Source of the DNA: Prostheceraeus crozeri
Taxonomy: Eukaryota; Platyhelminthes; Polycladida; Euryleptidae
Assembly (NCBI GenBank): GCA_907163375.1
Contig: CAJQUW010007294.1
Coordinates: forward strand, 1-64,000
Length of the DNA: 64,000 nt
Direction: 5' to 3'
Numbering within the stretch: the first letter of the stretch is position 1; every line of letters starts with the position of its first letter. The notes beneath the pieces are model-generated. The model was not told the origin of the DNA and made no database searches. It saw only the letters and a program-made list of their open reading frames with translations. Position numbers and translations under genes: made by a program. Of the stretch, positions 53,825-63,000 are shown one piece after another.

Positions 53825-55152
53825 ATCCTAACCATCTTTCCATTAAGAATTTCAATAGAATATTTTGCATCTTCTAGCAATAAACCATAAGCCATCAATG
53901 AAGTTGTGGAATCTTTCTTTTCAATATTAATTGTTACATCACAACCATTTTTAATAATATCTTCTGATTGTGCACTTAAATCGAAGCAGAAAATTGGATA
54001 TAAATGTCTCCAATCTCCAGGAGTTAATTGTGGTTCAACTCCAAATTCTATACAAAGATTTCGATAAGAATCATATCCTTCCATAAATTGATTATTGGTA
54101 TCATCGAATCTTAATGGATCAATTGGATAACGGGTTTGATTTAATGAAACTTGTAAACTTCGAATTGTATTAATATGGAAGATATTATTGTTCTTATCAA
54201 AACTTGGAGAATTATTTCTTTGAAATGTTAGTAATAAATATCTTGGAGTATTCGCAGTTCTAGTAAAATGCCAGTTAAATCTTTGTTCGGAAAAAGTTAC
54301 TGAACTAGCAGTTCTCTTTAGAAAATTAACTGGAATTGGTTTGTTAGTATTTAATCTTTTTGCAATAGCTGTTTCAACCTCTAAACTAGGAGTAATATGC
54401 TTAATCCACCATTCAAGTCTATCAATTTTTAAATATGCTTTTTTCCCAGTCTTACCAAAAAAGATTAATTCATTATTTGCTGTACGATGAATTATTAATT
54501 TAAATTTTAATTGATATGATATTTTATCATAATCTAAATATCCGAATAATGGAGACAATGACCAATTTACTGTCTGTTTACTTTTTTTGTTAAATTCACG
54601 TCTTTCTTTATATGCTTCATTATTTGTTTTATTTAAATGTTTTGCAATATTTTCTACATCTTTCGCAATTCCTGCTGCATCTGTTCCAGCGTGAGTTAAA
54701 TCATCAATAATTATACCATCATTAGTATCAGGAAACCAACCTTCGATTTCATGCTTTTTATTATTTTCACCAATTGTTATAAATCTAAGCATTGTATCAA
54801 TTACACCTGGAGAATCACTTATTGTTTCTATATTTTGAGTTGCAACATCTAAACGCATTTGTGTAAATAAACTTGGGAAAAAATTATTCTCTAGTGTAAT
54901 ATTATCGGTATCTGGTAATGGTGTTGTAAAATTAGCATCACTATATAAAGAATATTCGCAGTGTAAAAATGAATCAGGTAAATATAAATAACTCTGCTGA
55001 TTATCAACTTCAAAGATTAAATCTCCTCCAGTGTTTACTCTACTGGAAGATCCGGGATTCATAGCAATTCTTATATAGTCATTCTTTTTTTGATTGTAAC
55101 TGGTGAACGGGGGATCATCTAATCTAAATTTATTTTCGATAAGCGAAGACAT
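53818..55152 (-). CDS. major capsid protein, double jelly-roll type (444 aa)
   Basis: The start has CTTATAAAAATGTC. The sequence is a beta-rich succession of strands without signal peptide or membrane span. It resembles the ~450-aa family annotated as F54H12.2-like proteins, which travels with Polinton integrases in invertebrate genomes. Supporting segments are SRVNTGGDLIFEV near residue 37, the LEWWIKHITPSLEVETAIA segment near residue 247, and YPIFCFDLSAQSEDII near residue 390. By family knowledge it would form pseudo-hexagonal trimers of an icosahedral shell. It is shorter than Polinton capsid proteins of 500-700 aa. No separate penton gene was recognised in view. Confidence 0.75.
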   Translation of the reverse strand: MSSLIENKFRLDDPPFTSYNQKKNDYIRIAMNPGSSSRVNTGGDLIFEVDNQQSYLYLPDSFLHCEYSLYSDANFTTPLPDTDNITLENNFFPSLFTQMRLDVATQNIETISDSPGVIDTMLRFITIGENNKKHEIEGWFPDTNDGIIIDDLTHAGTDAAGIAKDVENIAKHLNKTNNEAYKERREFNKKSKQTVNWSLSPLFGYLDYDKISYQLKFKLIIHRTANNELIFFGKTGKKAYLKIDRLEWWIKHITPSLEVETAIAKRLNTNKPIPVNFLKRTASSVTFSEQRFNWHFTRTANTPRYLLLTFQRNNSPSFDKNNNIFHINTIRSLQVSLNQTRYPIDPLRFDDTNNQFMEGYDSYRNLCIEFGVEPQLTPGDWRHLYPIFCFDLSAQSEDIIKNGCDVTINIEKKDSTTSLMAYGLLLEDAKYSIEILNGKMVRIG

Positions 55153-55204
55153 TTTTATAAGAAATAATTTGACTTTTTGTTTTTCTCACAGATAGAAAAA
55201 AAAT

Positions 55205-55280
55205 TTTTATTAAATATAATTTTAGAATTTTACTAAATATAATTTTAGAATTTTACTAAATATAATTTTAGAATTTTGCT
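55205..55280. repeat. 23-nt tandem repeat
   Basis: AAATATAATTTTAGAATTTTACT starts at 55,212, 55,235 and 55,258 (units abbreviated here by position). It covers the 3' end of the pVI-like gene and the upstream region of the capsid gene. Confidence 0.85.
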
Positions 55281-55753
55281 AGACCAGCTCCGCTACAGCT
55301 TTGCTGGTTAGACCGAAGGTTGCTGCTCACGCCATTACCTCTTATTTCTTCAATTGTTTTTTCATTATGTTTACTATCACCATCCACAGCTATGTTAGCA
55401 ATTTTGTTCTTTGTTTCATCTGAAAGTTTTTTTAATTTCTTTAGTTCTTCAGAATCATTCTTGATTTTACGAATAGCTTCTAGTTGTTTTAATTCGTTTT
55501 GTGATTTAACAGCATTTGATATTGCACTAGCTGTACTACCTATATCAGCTGCTCCTTTTGCAGCAGATGTAATCAAATCTTTATCATTTTTAATTAAGTT
55601 AACGATACTACCAATACCAGAAAAGATGCCATCCCCTTCTTTTTGAACGGTTTCTCTATTATCATAATGATAAACAGGATTCATACGTGGTTCATGAGAA
55701 ATTTTTTGATTTGAAGCAAAATGTTTAAGATTGTGTTTATAAATTATAGGCAT
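55268..55753 (-). CDS. adenovirus pVI-like minor virion protein (161 aa)
   Basis: The start has TCCTAAAAAATGCC. After a basic N-terminus, GDGIFSGIGSIVNLIKN (about residues 41-57) and a following Ala/Ser-rich helix form an amphipathic, potentially membrane-lytic region as in pVI-type proteins. Residues ~88-120 are a charged coiled-coil-like helix (KQLEAIRKIKNDSEELKKL). FSGI-G and similar contexts resemble, but do not strictly match, adenain cleavage sites. It sits directly upstream of the capsid gene in the same direction. Assignment rests on composition and context. Confidence 0.5.
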   Translation of the reverse strand: MPIIYKHNLKHFASNQKISHEPRMNPVYHYDNRETVQKEGDGIFSGIGSIVNLIKNDKDLITSAAKGAADIGSTASAISNAVKSQNELKQLEAIRKIKNDSEELKKLKKLSDETKNKIANIAVDGDSKHNEKTIEEIRGNGVSSNLRSNQQSCSGAGLAKF

Positions 55754-55790
55754 TTTTTAGGAATAAATTTGACTTTTTGGGAAAAATATA

Positions 55791-55830
55791 AATACGGGCG
55801 AAGCCCTGGAAGACATCTCCGATGTCCATT
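55791..55830. repeat. two-hairpin element, compact GACATC copy
   Basis: GGGC-GAA-GCCC, TGGAA, GACATC-TCC-GATGTC, between the pVI-like gene's 5' end and the 57-aa ORF's 3' end. Confidence 0.85.
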
Positions 55831-55843
55831 ATAAAAAAAATGT

Positions 55844-56017
55844 TTATTTTTTGTTCTTAACTTTTGCAGATTGCGTTTTTGGTTTAACTTTATCAGGAAC
55901 CAAACCTGCATCAATCATTCTTTTTATTCTATGATTTTCTTTCATAATATTTCTTTCTTTTATTAACTCTTCTAATTGTTTAATTCTTTTAAAATTATTA
56001 GCTCTAATTTTATCCAT
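55844..56017 (-). CDS. small basic protein (57 aa), unknown
   Basis: The ATG at 56,017 has the element's start context (ATTTTAAAAATGG). The frame begins MDKIRANNFKRIKQLEELIK and ends in a Lys-rich tail (KPKTQSAKVKNKK). A charged helix plus basic tail could bind nucleic acid or a virion partner. It fits tightly between neighbours on the same strand. No family is recognised. Confidence 0.5.
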   Translation of the reverse strand: MDKIRANNFKRIKQLEELIKERNIMKENHRIKRMIDAGLVPDKVKPKTQSAKVKNKK

Positions 56018-56160
56018 TTTTAAAATTATATACTTTTATATACTTTCATATATTTATACTTTTTTATTTTTAAAATTATATTTATATTTTTGTATTTTTT
56101 AAATTATATTTATATTTTTTATAGGTAAAAAATATTTAAATTAATATTTACAATACTCGT

Positions 56161-56283
56161 TTAAGATTTACGTTTGTGAATGGACAACAACTTCGAGATA
56201 ACTTTATTAATTGCCTGTTGCACTTTATCTATTGCGTCAAGCAGCGTGTGATGTACTTTAATTTCTCTTCTATTAACTTGCAT
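56161..56283 (-). CDS. very small basic ORF (40 aa), doubtful
   Basis: The frame starts MQVNRREIKVHHTLLDAIDK and ends LLSIHKRKS. It would be an amphipathic basic helix. Its start (CAGAAAATGC) only partly matches the local context and its base composition is less AT-rich than its neighbours. It may be chance. Confidence 0.3.
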   Translation of the reverse strand: MQVNRREIKVHHTLLDAIDKVQQAINKVISKLLSIHKRKS

Positions 56284-56321
56284 TTTCTGCTGATTAATCT
56301 TCAACGCCGTTTTAAGAGCAT

Positions 56322-57047
56322 TTAACTTAATTTAAGAACATCTAATTGTCTTTTAACAGCATCTAACTGTTCTTTATTTTCTTTAGAGTTTTCTTGTAAA
56401 TTTTTCTTTAATTCATTTTCTAAATTGATTTTAAGAGTTTTCATTTTATCAACTTTTTGATTAAGTGAGTTTACTTCATTTATTATTCTATTCATCTTTT
56501 TCATTTGTTGAGTAATTTTAGAACTCAATTCACCAACACTTTTTTGGAATGTAGTTTGTAACTGTTTTAAATTTTTTTTAATTCTTTCAGGTAGTTTTTC
56601 TATTTCATCTTCTAATTGTTCTTTTAACATTTTTATCTGATGTTTATTTTTAATGACTGCAGATTTTAAATTTAAAGAAAGTAATATTAAAATTTTTGAT
56701 TGTTCTGAAATCTTTTTAAAAAGTTTTGCTATATCTGCTTCTAGCTCTCTATCCTTTTTATCAAGTTTTAATAATTTTTCGTTTAATGATTTGTCATTAA
56801 GTTTTAGCAACTTTAATTCATTCATCAGTGGAACCAAAACATTGTTTATATATTTTTCTTTTAATTCATTGATTTGCGTATCAACATATTGTTTATTTGT
56901 TAACTCTGTATTTTGTTGCGGAAGAATAGAAAGATGCAATGGACCAGATAAAACGTCTCCAGTTTTCATAATATAATTTTCTATCTCTATTTCTAATTCA
57001 CGATTATTCGGGATATATGCACCTCCACCAACATTTGGTAACATCAT
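56322..57047 (-). CDS. fibre-like coiled-coil protein with tail-fibre motif (241 aa)
   Basis: The start has TTTAAAAATGATG. Residues ~27-56 carry MKTGDVLSGPLHL followed after a short gap by TNKQYVDTQI. This M-x-G-x-L-S-G-P-L ... T-K-x-Y-V-D pattern is the shaft module of phage and viral tail/spike fibres, where trimers form. Residues 57-241 are an almost continuous heptad-rich, Lys/Glu/Leu coiled coil. A role as trimeric receptor-binding fibre or stalk is the simplest reading, although no globular head is seen. It is the first gene of the minus-strand virion block and divergent from the zinc-finger gene. Confidence 0.6.
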   Translation of the reverse strand: MMLPNVGGGAYIPNNRELEIEIENYIMKTGDVLSGPLHLSILPQQNTELTNKQYVDTQINELKEKYINNVLVPLMNELKLLKLNDKSLNEKLLKLDKKDRELEADIAKLFKKISEQSKILILLSLNLKSAVIKNKHQIKMLKEQLEDEIEKLPERIKKNLKQLQTTFQKSVGELSSKITQQMKKMNRIINEVNSLNQKVDKMKTLKINLENELKKNLQENSKENKEQLDAVKRQLDVLKLS

Positions 57048-57135
57048 TTTTAAACAATAAAAATAAAATTTTTTCTGATTATAAAAAATACATAATTTAT
57101 AAAAAATAAAATTTTTCCTAATAAAAATAAAAAAA
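57048..57135. promoter_or_regulatory. divergent promoter region
   Basis: This 88-nt, almost pure A/T gap separates two divergent start codons, so it must hold both 5' leaders. No single TATA element stands out. Confidence 0.5.
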
Positions 57136-58068
57136 ATGGAAATGACTCAAATTTGTCAAGTTTGCAATATGCGTTTTTTAAATCAAACACTATTATATTC
57201 TCATATGAAAAACACACCATGTGGTATGCATATGAATCAATTACAACCTAATAATATACAACCTAATAATATTCAACCTAATAATATTCAGAATAATATT
57301 CAACCTAATAATAGTATTCAGTATAATAATATTCAATCAGAGCAACCATTACAAAGATTAAAGCATTTATTTATTTCAGATAAAGAACAAAATCTTTATA
57401 CTGCTAGAATAAATACACCTAGGCAAAATACTGCTAGAATCAATACACCTAGGCAAAATACACTTAGGCAAAATACACCTAGGCAAAATAATAATAATTA
57501 TTTAGCACAAAATAATAATGTAGCACAAAATAATCCTTTTGTTCAAAATAATCCTTTTGTTCAAAATAATAATGTAGCACAAAATAATTATATTGATAAA
57601 AATCAATTTGTTGAAAGTAATAACAAAAAAATATGTTCCGGATGTAATAAAAATATAACATCAAAAAATTTTGCACGTCATTTAAAATTATGTGAACAAA
57701 CAGAAGAGGTTAAAAAAGAAAAAAAAGATAAATTAAAAGATCAGTTATGTCGTAATTGTAATAAATATTTTACAAATCAAGGAATTACTAATCATTATAA
57801 TTCTTGTATAAGTTCTACAAGACAATGTACAAGTTGTCAAATTACTAAACCTAAGACAGAGTTTTATGATAGTAAATATCAGTGTAAGGATTGTTTAAAA
57901 GAAAAAGTTAAATGTAGAGGTTGTCAAAAAATTATATTAAAGAAAAATTTTCAGCGACATGTAACACTATGTCCAAAACTTAATCAACATACTAATCAAC
58001 ATAATAATCAACATAATAATAATTTATGTCAAAATAATAATTTATGTCAAAATAATAATTTATATTAG
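57136..58068 (+). CDS. Asn/Gln-rich zinc-finger protein (310 aa)
   Basis: It opens with a C-x2-C...H zinc finger (CQVCNMRF then HMKNTPC). Residues ~35-165 are low complexity: QPNNI repeats, TPRQNTLRQN repeats and AQNNPFVQNN repeats. The C-terminal half has at least three more C-x2-C ... H-x4/5-C fingers (CSGCNKNITSKNFARHLKLC, CRNCNKYFTN...HYNSC, CRGCQKIILKKNFQRHVTLC) and a CTSCQ...CKDC pair. The tail is LCQNN repeats. The fingers suggest nucleic-acid binding, and the Asn/Gln tracts could promote assembly. No exact family is recognised. Confidence 0.7.
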   Translation: MEMTQICQVCNMRFLNQTLLYSHMKNTPCGMHMNQLQPNNIQPNNIQPNNIQNNIQPNNSIQYNNIQSEQPLQRLKHLFISDKEQNLYTARINTPRQNTARINTPRQNTLRQNTPRQNNNNYLAQNNNVAQNNPFVQNNPFVQNNNVAQNNYIDKNQFVESNNKKICSGCNKNITSKNFARHLKLCEQTEEVKKEKKDKLKDQLCRNCNKYFTNQGITNHYNSCISSTRQCTSCQITKPKTEFYDSKYQCKDCLKEKVKCRGCQKIILKKNFQRHVTLCPKLNQHTNQHNNQHNNNLCQNNNLCQNNNLY

Positions 58069-58403
58069 TATTTCAACTAAAATAGTTGTATTTCAACTAA
58101 AATAGTTGTATTTCAACTAAAATAGTTGTATTTCAACTAAAATAGTTGTATTTCAACTAAAATAATCTTATATATATTAAAATATTATTTTTTATAAAGA
58201 ATAAAATATTATTTTATTAAAATATTCTTAAGCATTCCGGAAGAGAGGAGAGGTTCGGAACATACTTCTTTTGAGTATAGGAACAAAAAGTCCGACACAT
58301 TCCGGAGGTTCTACAGAGGTTAAAAACAATCATAAGAGTGTAAGAATGCGAGTCCGGAATTAAAAAAATAATAATTCCTAAATTTTTATTTTAAAAATAT
58401 TAA
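58069..58403. other. intergenic region with palindromic 20-bp repeats and a GC-richer block
   Basis: Five tandem 20-nt units at about 58,069-58,165 each contain CAACTA-AAA-TAGTTG, a perfect 6-bp hairpin. From 58,228 to 58,370 the base composition rises in GC and the word TTCCGGA (or TCCGGAA) appears three times. No reading frame is open. Candidates are a transcription end region, a structured RNA or an origin-type signal. Confidence 0.6.
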
Positions 58404-59954
58404 ATGAATAAAAACGAAAATTTGGAAGATTTATATTCACCGGTTTTAATTAAAAGTGATAAAAGTAATAAAAGTAATAAAAGTAATCTAAGTCGTCATA
58501 AATCTCTTAATGCAATAAACGAAATAATAAATAATTATATGAATAACACTGAGTTTCAAGATACACTAACCCCTCAAGATCCGAATCTCAAAGATATTAA
58601 TAATATTGTAGAAAATCCTATATATAATACTAAATATAATAATAATATAGATAAAAATATATATAATAATATAGATAAAAATATATATAATAATATAGAT
58701 AAAAAATATTTAGAGCCACTACCCCCTAATTCATCTCTTAATAAAAAAATACCACAATCAGATCTTACACGTCTTTGGAATTTTTTAAAATTTCATTGTA
58801 TAAAAATATTGTTAGCATGTATTTTAATATTTTTTATTTATCATCTTGTTATATGTATTGGAAATCAATGGGGTTACTTTCTAACAGAGGAACAAAAAAG
58901 AATAAATTTTTATAACCAAGAAAAAAAATCTTTTAAAGGATGGAAGACTGAGGAGGATAAGATTAAGGATAAAACTAATATTAAAAATATTAAACAAGGT
59001 AAAATGTATCAAGAAAATTTACATTTCATTGTTTACGGTAAAACTGGAAGTGGTAAGACTACGTTTATTAAAAAATATATAAACCAATATTATAAGGACG
59101 AAACAAAAGTACATATTTTTTGTATGCATACTTCTGAATGGCCAACTTTTACAAACGTCTATAATGATAAACAATTAGATGAGTTACAAGATATGGAAAG
59201 TTTTGCTGGTACACCTGAAAATAAATCTTTATTAATTTTAGATGATGTTGCAAGTTTATCAAAACAAAAAAATATGTCAGAAATATTTACAAAAGGAAGA
59301 CATCAAAATATTCAAATAGTTGTATTAGCTCATAAAGCTTGTGATGTAGATAATAAGATTAGAGAAAACATTCAAACATTTTTTACAACTACACAAAATA
59401 ATGCAGCATTCTTTAATGATATTAATAAAAATTATAAAATGAATATGCCTTTATCATATTATACACATCATAAATATGGAATAATACGTGTTGACACCAT
59501 AAGTGGACATATGCAAGTATATGATAAAGATTTAAATATATTAGTAGATACCGAACATGAAATCTATAATAACTCTCAAGATTTTGATATTAGAATGTAT
59601 GCAAATACAAAACATTTATCAAATCAAGTAATAGAACAAATAATTATCTTTTTAGAGTCTGAAGCAAAAGTACCACTAAAAATTATTCCTGATACATTTT
59701 ATTTTTATTTTGATCATTATTTAAATGCAAAATTTGGTATACCAATACCAAAAAGATTACAAGATAATGAAACATTAAACTATTTAAAAATTGCAATAAA
59801 TGATGTTAGAAACGCTTTAAGAAAAGCAACACCAATAATATCTGATGTTAAATCTACATTTTCTGATGCCAAATCTACATTTGTTGAAGCCAAAAAAACT
59901 TTTAATGATATAAAACCATTAATAAATGGTGTAAGTGAAATACTTAATAATTAA
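58404..59954 (+). CDS. FtsK/HerA/A32-like genome-packaging ATPase with membrane anchor (516 aa)
   Basis: Residues 1-125 are low complexity, with SNKSNK and three NIDKNIYN repeats. Residues ~131-153 are one membrane span (IKILLACILIFFIYHLVICI). The ATPase domain has Walker A VYGKTGSGKTT (210-220) and Walker B LLILDD (276-281), followed by a KGRHQNIQIVVLAHK sensor segment. The C-terminal ~60 residues are helical with TFSDAKSTF/TFVEAKKTF repeats. Packaging ATPases of this class pump DNA into preformed capsids. A membrane span before the ATPase core is unusual in Polintons and implies a membrane stage. It is followed by a 34-nt hairpin element. Confidence 0.85.
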   Translation: MNKNENLEDLYSPVLIKSDKSNKSNKSNLSRHKSLNAINEIINNYMNNTEFQDTLTPQDPNLKDINNIVENPIYNTKYNNNIDKNIYNNIDKNIYNNIDKKYLEPLPPNSSLNKKIPQSDLTRLWNFLKFHCIKILLACILIFFIYHLVICIGNQWGYFLTEEQKRINFYNQEKKSFKGWKTEEDKIKDKTNIKNIKQGKMYQENLHFIVYGKTGSGKTTFIKKYINQYYKDETKVHIFCMHTSEWPTFTNVYNDKQLDELQDMESFAGTPENKSLLILDDVASLSKQKNMSEIFTKGRHQNIQIVVLAHKACDVDNKIRENIQTFFTTTQNNAAFFNDINKNYKMNMPLSYYTHHKYGIIRVDTISGHMQVYDKDLNILVDTEHEIYNNSQDFDIRMYANTKHLSNQVIEQIIIFLESEAKVPLKIIPDTFYFYFDHYLNAKFGIPIPKRLQDNETLNYLKIAINDVRNALRKATPIISDVKSTFSDAKSTFVEAKKTFNDIKPLINGVSEILNN

Positions 59955-59967
59955 ACAAATTTATCAT

Positions 59968-60001
59968 AATCAAACCGAAGGTCCTAGGGCTTCGCACGAT
60001 T
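59968..60001. repeat. two-hairpin element after the ATPase gene
   Basis: 34 nt, AATC...GATT, in the reverse orientation of copy 2: ACC-GAA-GGT and GGGC-TTC-GCAC-type arms. It starts 14 nt after the ATPase stop. Confidence 0.85.
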
Positions 60002-60093
60002 TTGCAGATATATTAGTATTTTTCCATTATATATATTTAGAATTTTTTTCTCTAAAAAATTAAAACACAAATTTTTTCTTTAAAAAATAAAAA

Positions 60094-63000
60094 ATGAAAA
60101 AATTTTATTGTGTCTTATGTGAAAAAAAATTGCAAACAAAAAGAAGTTATCAATCTCATCTACAAAGTAAAATGCATTTACAAAATGTAGAACGAGTTGA
60201 TGAAGGAAATATATTAAAATTAAATAGTTATAAAAACTATCTAGAAACATTGCCTACTGATATAAAAGTTAAAAAAATGTTTGATGATTATTCACATTCG
60301 GAATATAAAAAAATTTTTAATAGTGAAGATGAAGCCGTAACAGATATAAAATATTTATTTAGCGATACTGATGAATTTAACGAAATAGATGAATTTGATG
60401 AAGCCGTAACAGATATAAAATATTTATTTAATGAATCGGTTGAATTGGTTGAATATAATGAAACCGATAAAACTTTTTCTGATATTCTAACCAACTTTTA
60501 TAATATATTTAAGAAATCTTTCAAGTGTTATATGAATGTAGAAGTACTTTATACAAAAAATGGACCTGATGGAATTCCTGAAGAAATAATACAAGGACAT
60601 TTTACAAATTCGCAAGAAATTCATAATGTAAATGATATACAACCCATATTTGAATCGATGATACTTAAATTAGAAAATTGTATAATTGAAGCCCAGTTAC
60701 GTGAATCTGGTTGGAGATTTGTTAAAATAATATCTAAGAAAATAGTAATTGATAAATATAAAAATAATACTGGTGGTAGTTATGTTCCTTTACCTTTCAG
60801 TTCACCTCAATTAATCAACATAAAAAATGAAGATGATTATTGTTTTCTGTGGAGTATTATAGCACATTTACATCCTGCAAAATATCATAAAGAAAGACTA
60901 AGTCATTACAATAAAGAAGAATACATAAGTGAATTTGATCTTTCTGATGGCTTAGATGAATTTCCATATGATTATAATAGGTTACTAAAGTTTCATAAAA
61001 AGAATAAAAATTTAATAGAAGTAAATGTTTTTGAATTAAATGTGAATTATGTTTCTATTGGTAAAATTACTCCACTTTACTCAGATTCAAAAAAATTTTA
61101 TTTGAATAATAAAAATTTATGCCAATCAGAAATAGTATATAATGATAGAGGAAATTACATGCATCATAATATTTTTTACCAAGGAAATATAATATGTACT
61201 GAAAAATTTGAACTTGTTAAAACACTACCACCAATAATGATTAATCATAATAATTATAAAGGACGTACTGATGATTATAATTACAAATATTCATCTTTAT
61301 CTTCAGAATATCAACAAAAATTAGAAAATTTAAATGAAAGTTTACAAAAATGTAAAATAGATTATCAACAACAAACAAAAATGTTACTACAAGAATATCA
61401 CCATAAATATCAAAATAAGATAGAAACAATTCAAAAATTAAATGAAGAAAATAATAAAAAATTAAATAATAAAGAATTAAATAATGAAGAAAATAAAGAA
61501 TTAAATGAATGTTTAAAAAAATGTCTACAACAATATAAAGAACAATATGATAAAGAATATATTTATCAGCTACAAATATTAAATCAAAATTATTATCAAA
61601 ATACATTTAATCTTACAAAAGAAATTAATGAAACACATGAAATATATAAAGATGAATTTGTAAAATTAGAACAGTCAAAACAACCAGCACAAGCGAATAT
61701 ATTATATTATCAGGGTCATTTTATATTGTGTAAAGATGTTTCTATATTTACAAAAACTTCAGATAATAAAAATTTTCCTTGTCTTCAATGTATGACAAGT
61801 TTTAGAACTTTAGAAGAAATGAATAGACATTTGGAAAATTGTCAACAAAACGAAGCAGTTCAAAATACTTTTCCAAAAGATGATTATTTAGAATATAATA
61901 AATGGTATTTTAAAAATAAAGTACCCTTTACTATTTATTGTGATTTTGAAGCATATAATGTTAATATGACACAAAATCAAACGGAAAGTTCCAGGGCTTC
62001 ACCCGATTCTGAAAATTATAATTCTGAAAATTATAATTCTGAAAATTATAATTCTGAAAAAAGTGCGCCTGGAAAAAGTTCAACTGAACAAAGTAAAGAA
62101 AAATATTTATTTGAACAAAAACCATTATGTTGGGGAATGTACATTCATTCGAATTATCCTGAATTATTTAAATCAGAATATTTACAATACTATGGTGAAG
62201 ACAGTTCAGAAATGTTTACAAAGAAAGTAGAAGAATTACAAGGACGTTTTTCACAATTGCTTGAAACAAATAAACCAATGATACCATTAACGGATGAAGA
62301 AAGAAAAGAATTTTATGATGAAATAAATTGTTATTACTGTGGAAAATGTTTTATAAATAAATATAAAACTGGCAGAGGTAGATATATTGATAAAGTAAAA
62401 GATCATGATCATCTAAATGGATTATATAGAGGTGCAGCACATAATTCTTGTAATCTTAATGCTAACAAATTTAAATATAACTTTGTTCCTTTATATTTCT
62501 ATAATGGTTCTAAATATGATTTCCATCTAGTAATGAAAGATTTATTTTCATCTGAAAAATTACAACAACAAAAAATAAATGTACTATGTAAACAAGAAGA
62601 AGAATATTTTTCAATGCAATTAGGTTGTATTAGAATTTTAGATGCATTTAGATTTTTTACTCCTTATTCATTAGATGTTATGGGAAAAACTTTGAAACCT
62701 GAACAATGTAAAATATTAAATAAATATAATTTAAAACCTTTAAAAGGAATATTTCCGTATGAGTACATAGCCTGCGGCTCACAGTCGAAGACTGATATAA
62801 CTGGAGATAAAACCTGTGGTTCGCAGTCGAAGACTGATTTTGATTCTGTGAATAAAATTATGGAAGAAGAACAACTTCCTCCAATAAATAAATTTAAATC
62901 AACATTAAAACAATCACAATTATCTGAAGAAGATTATGCAGAAGCTGAAAAAAATTGGAGAGAGTTAAATTGTAAAACAATGTATGATTATACAATGAAA

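Noticed and set aside
61241-61606. 121-aa minus-strand ORF inside PolB
   Set aside because: It is an AT-rich antisense shadow of the coiled-coil segment.
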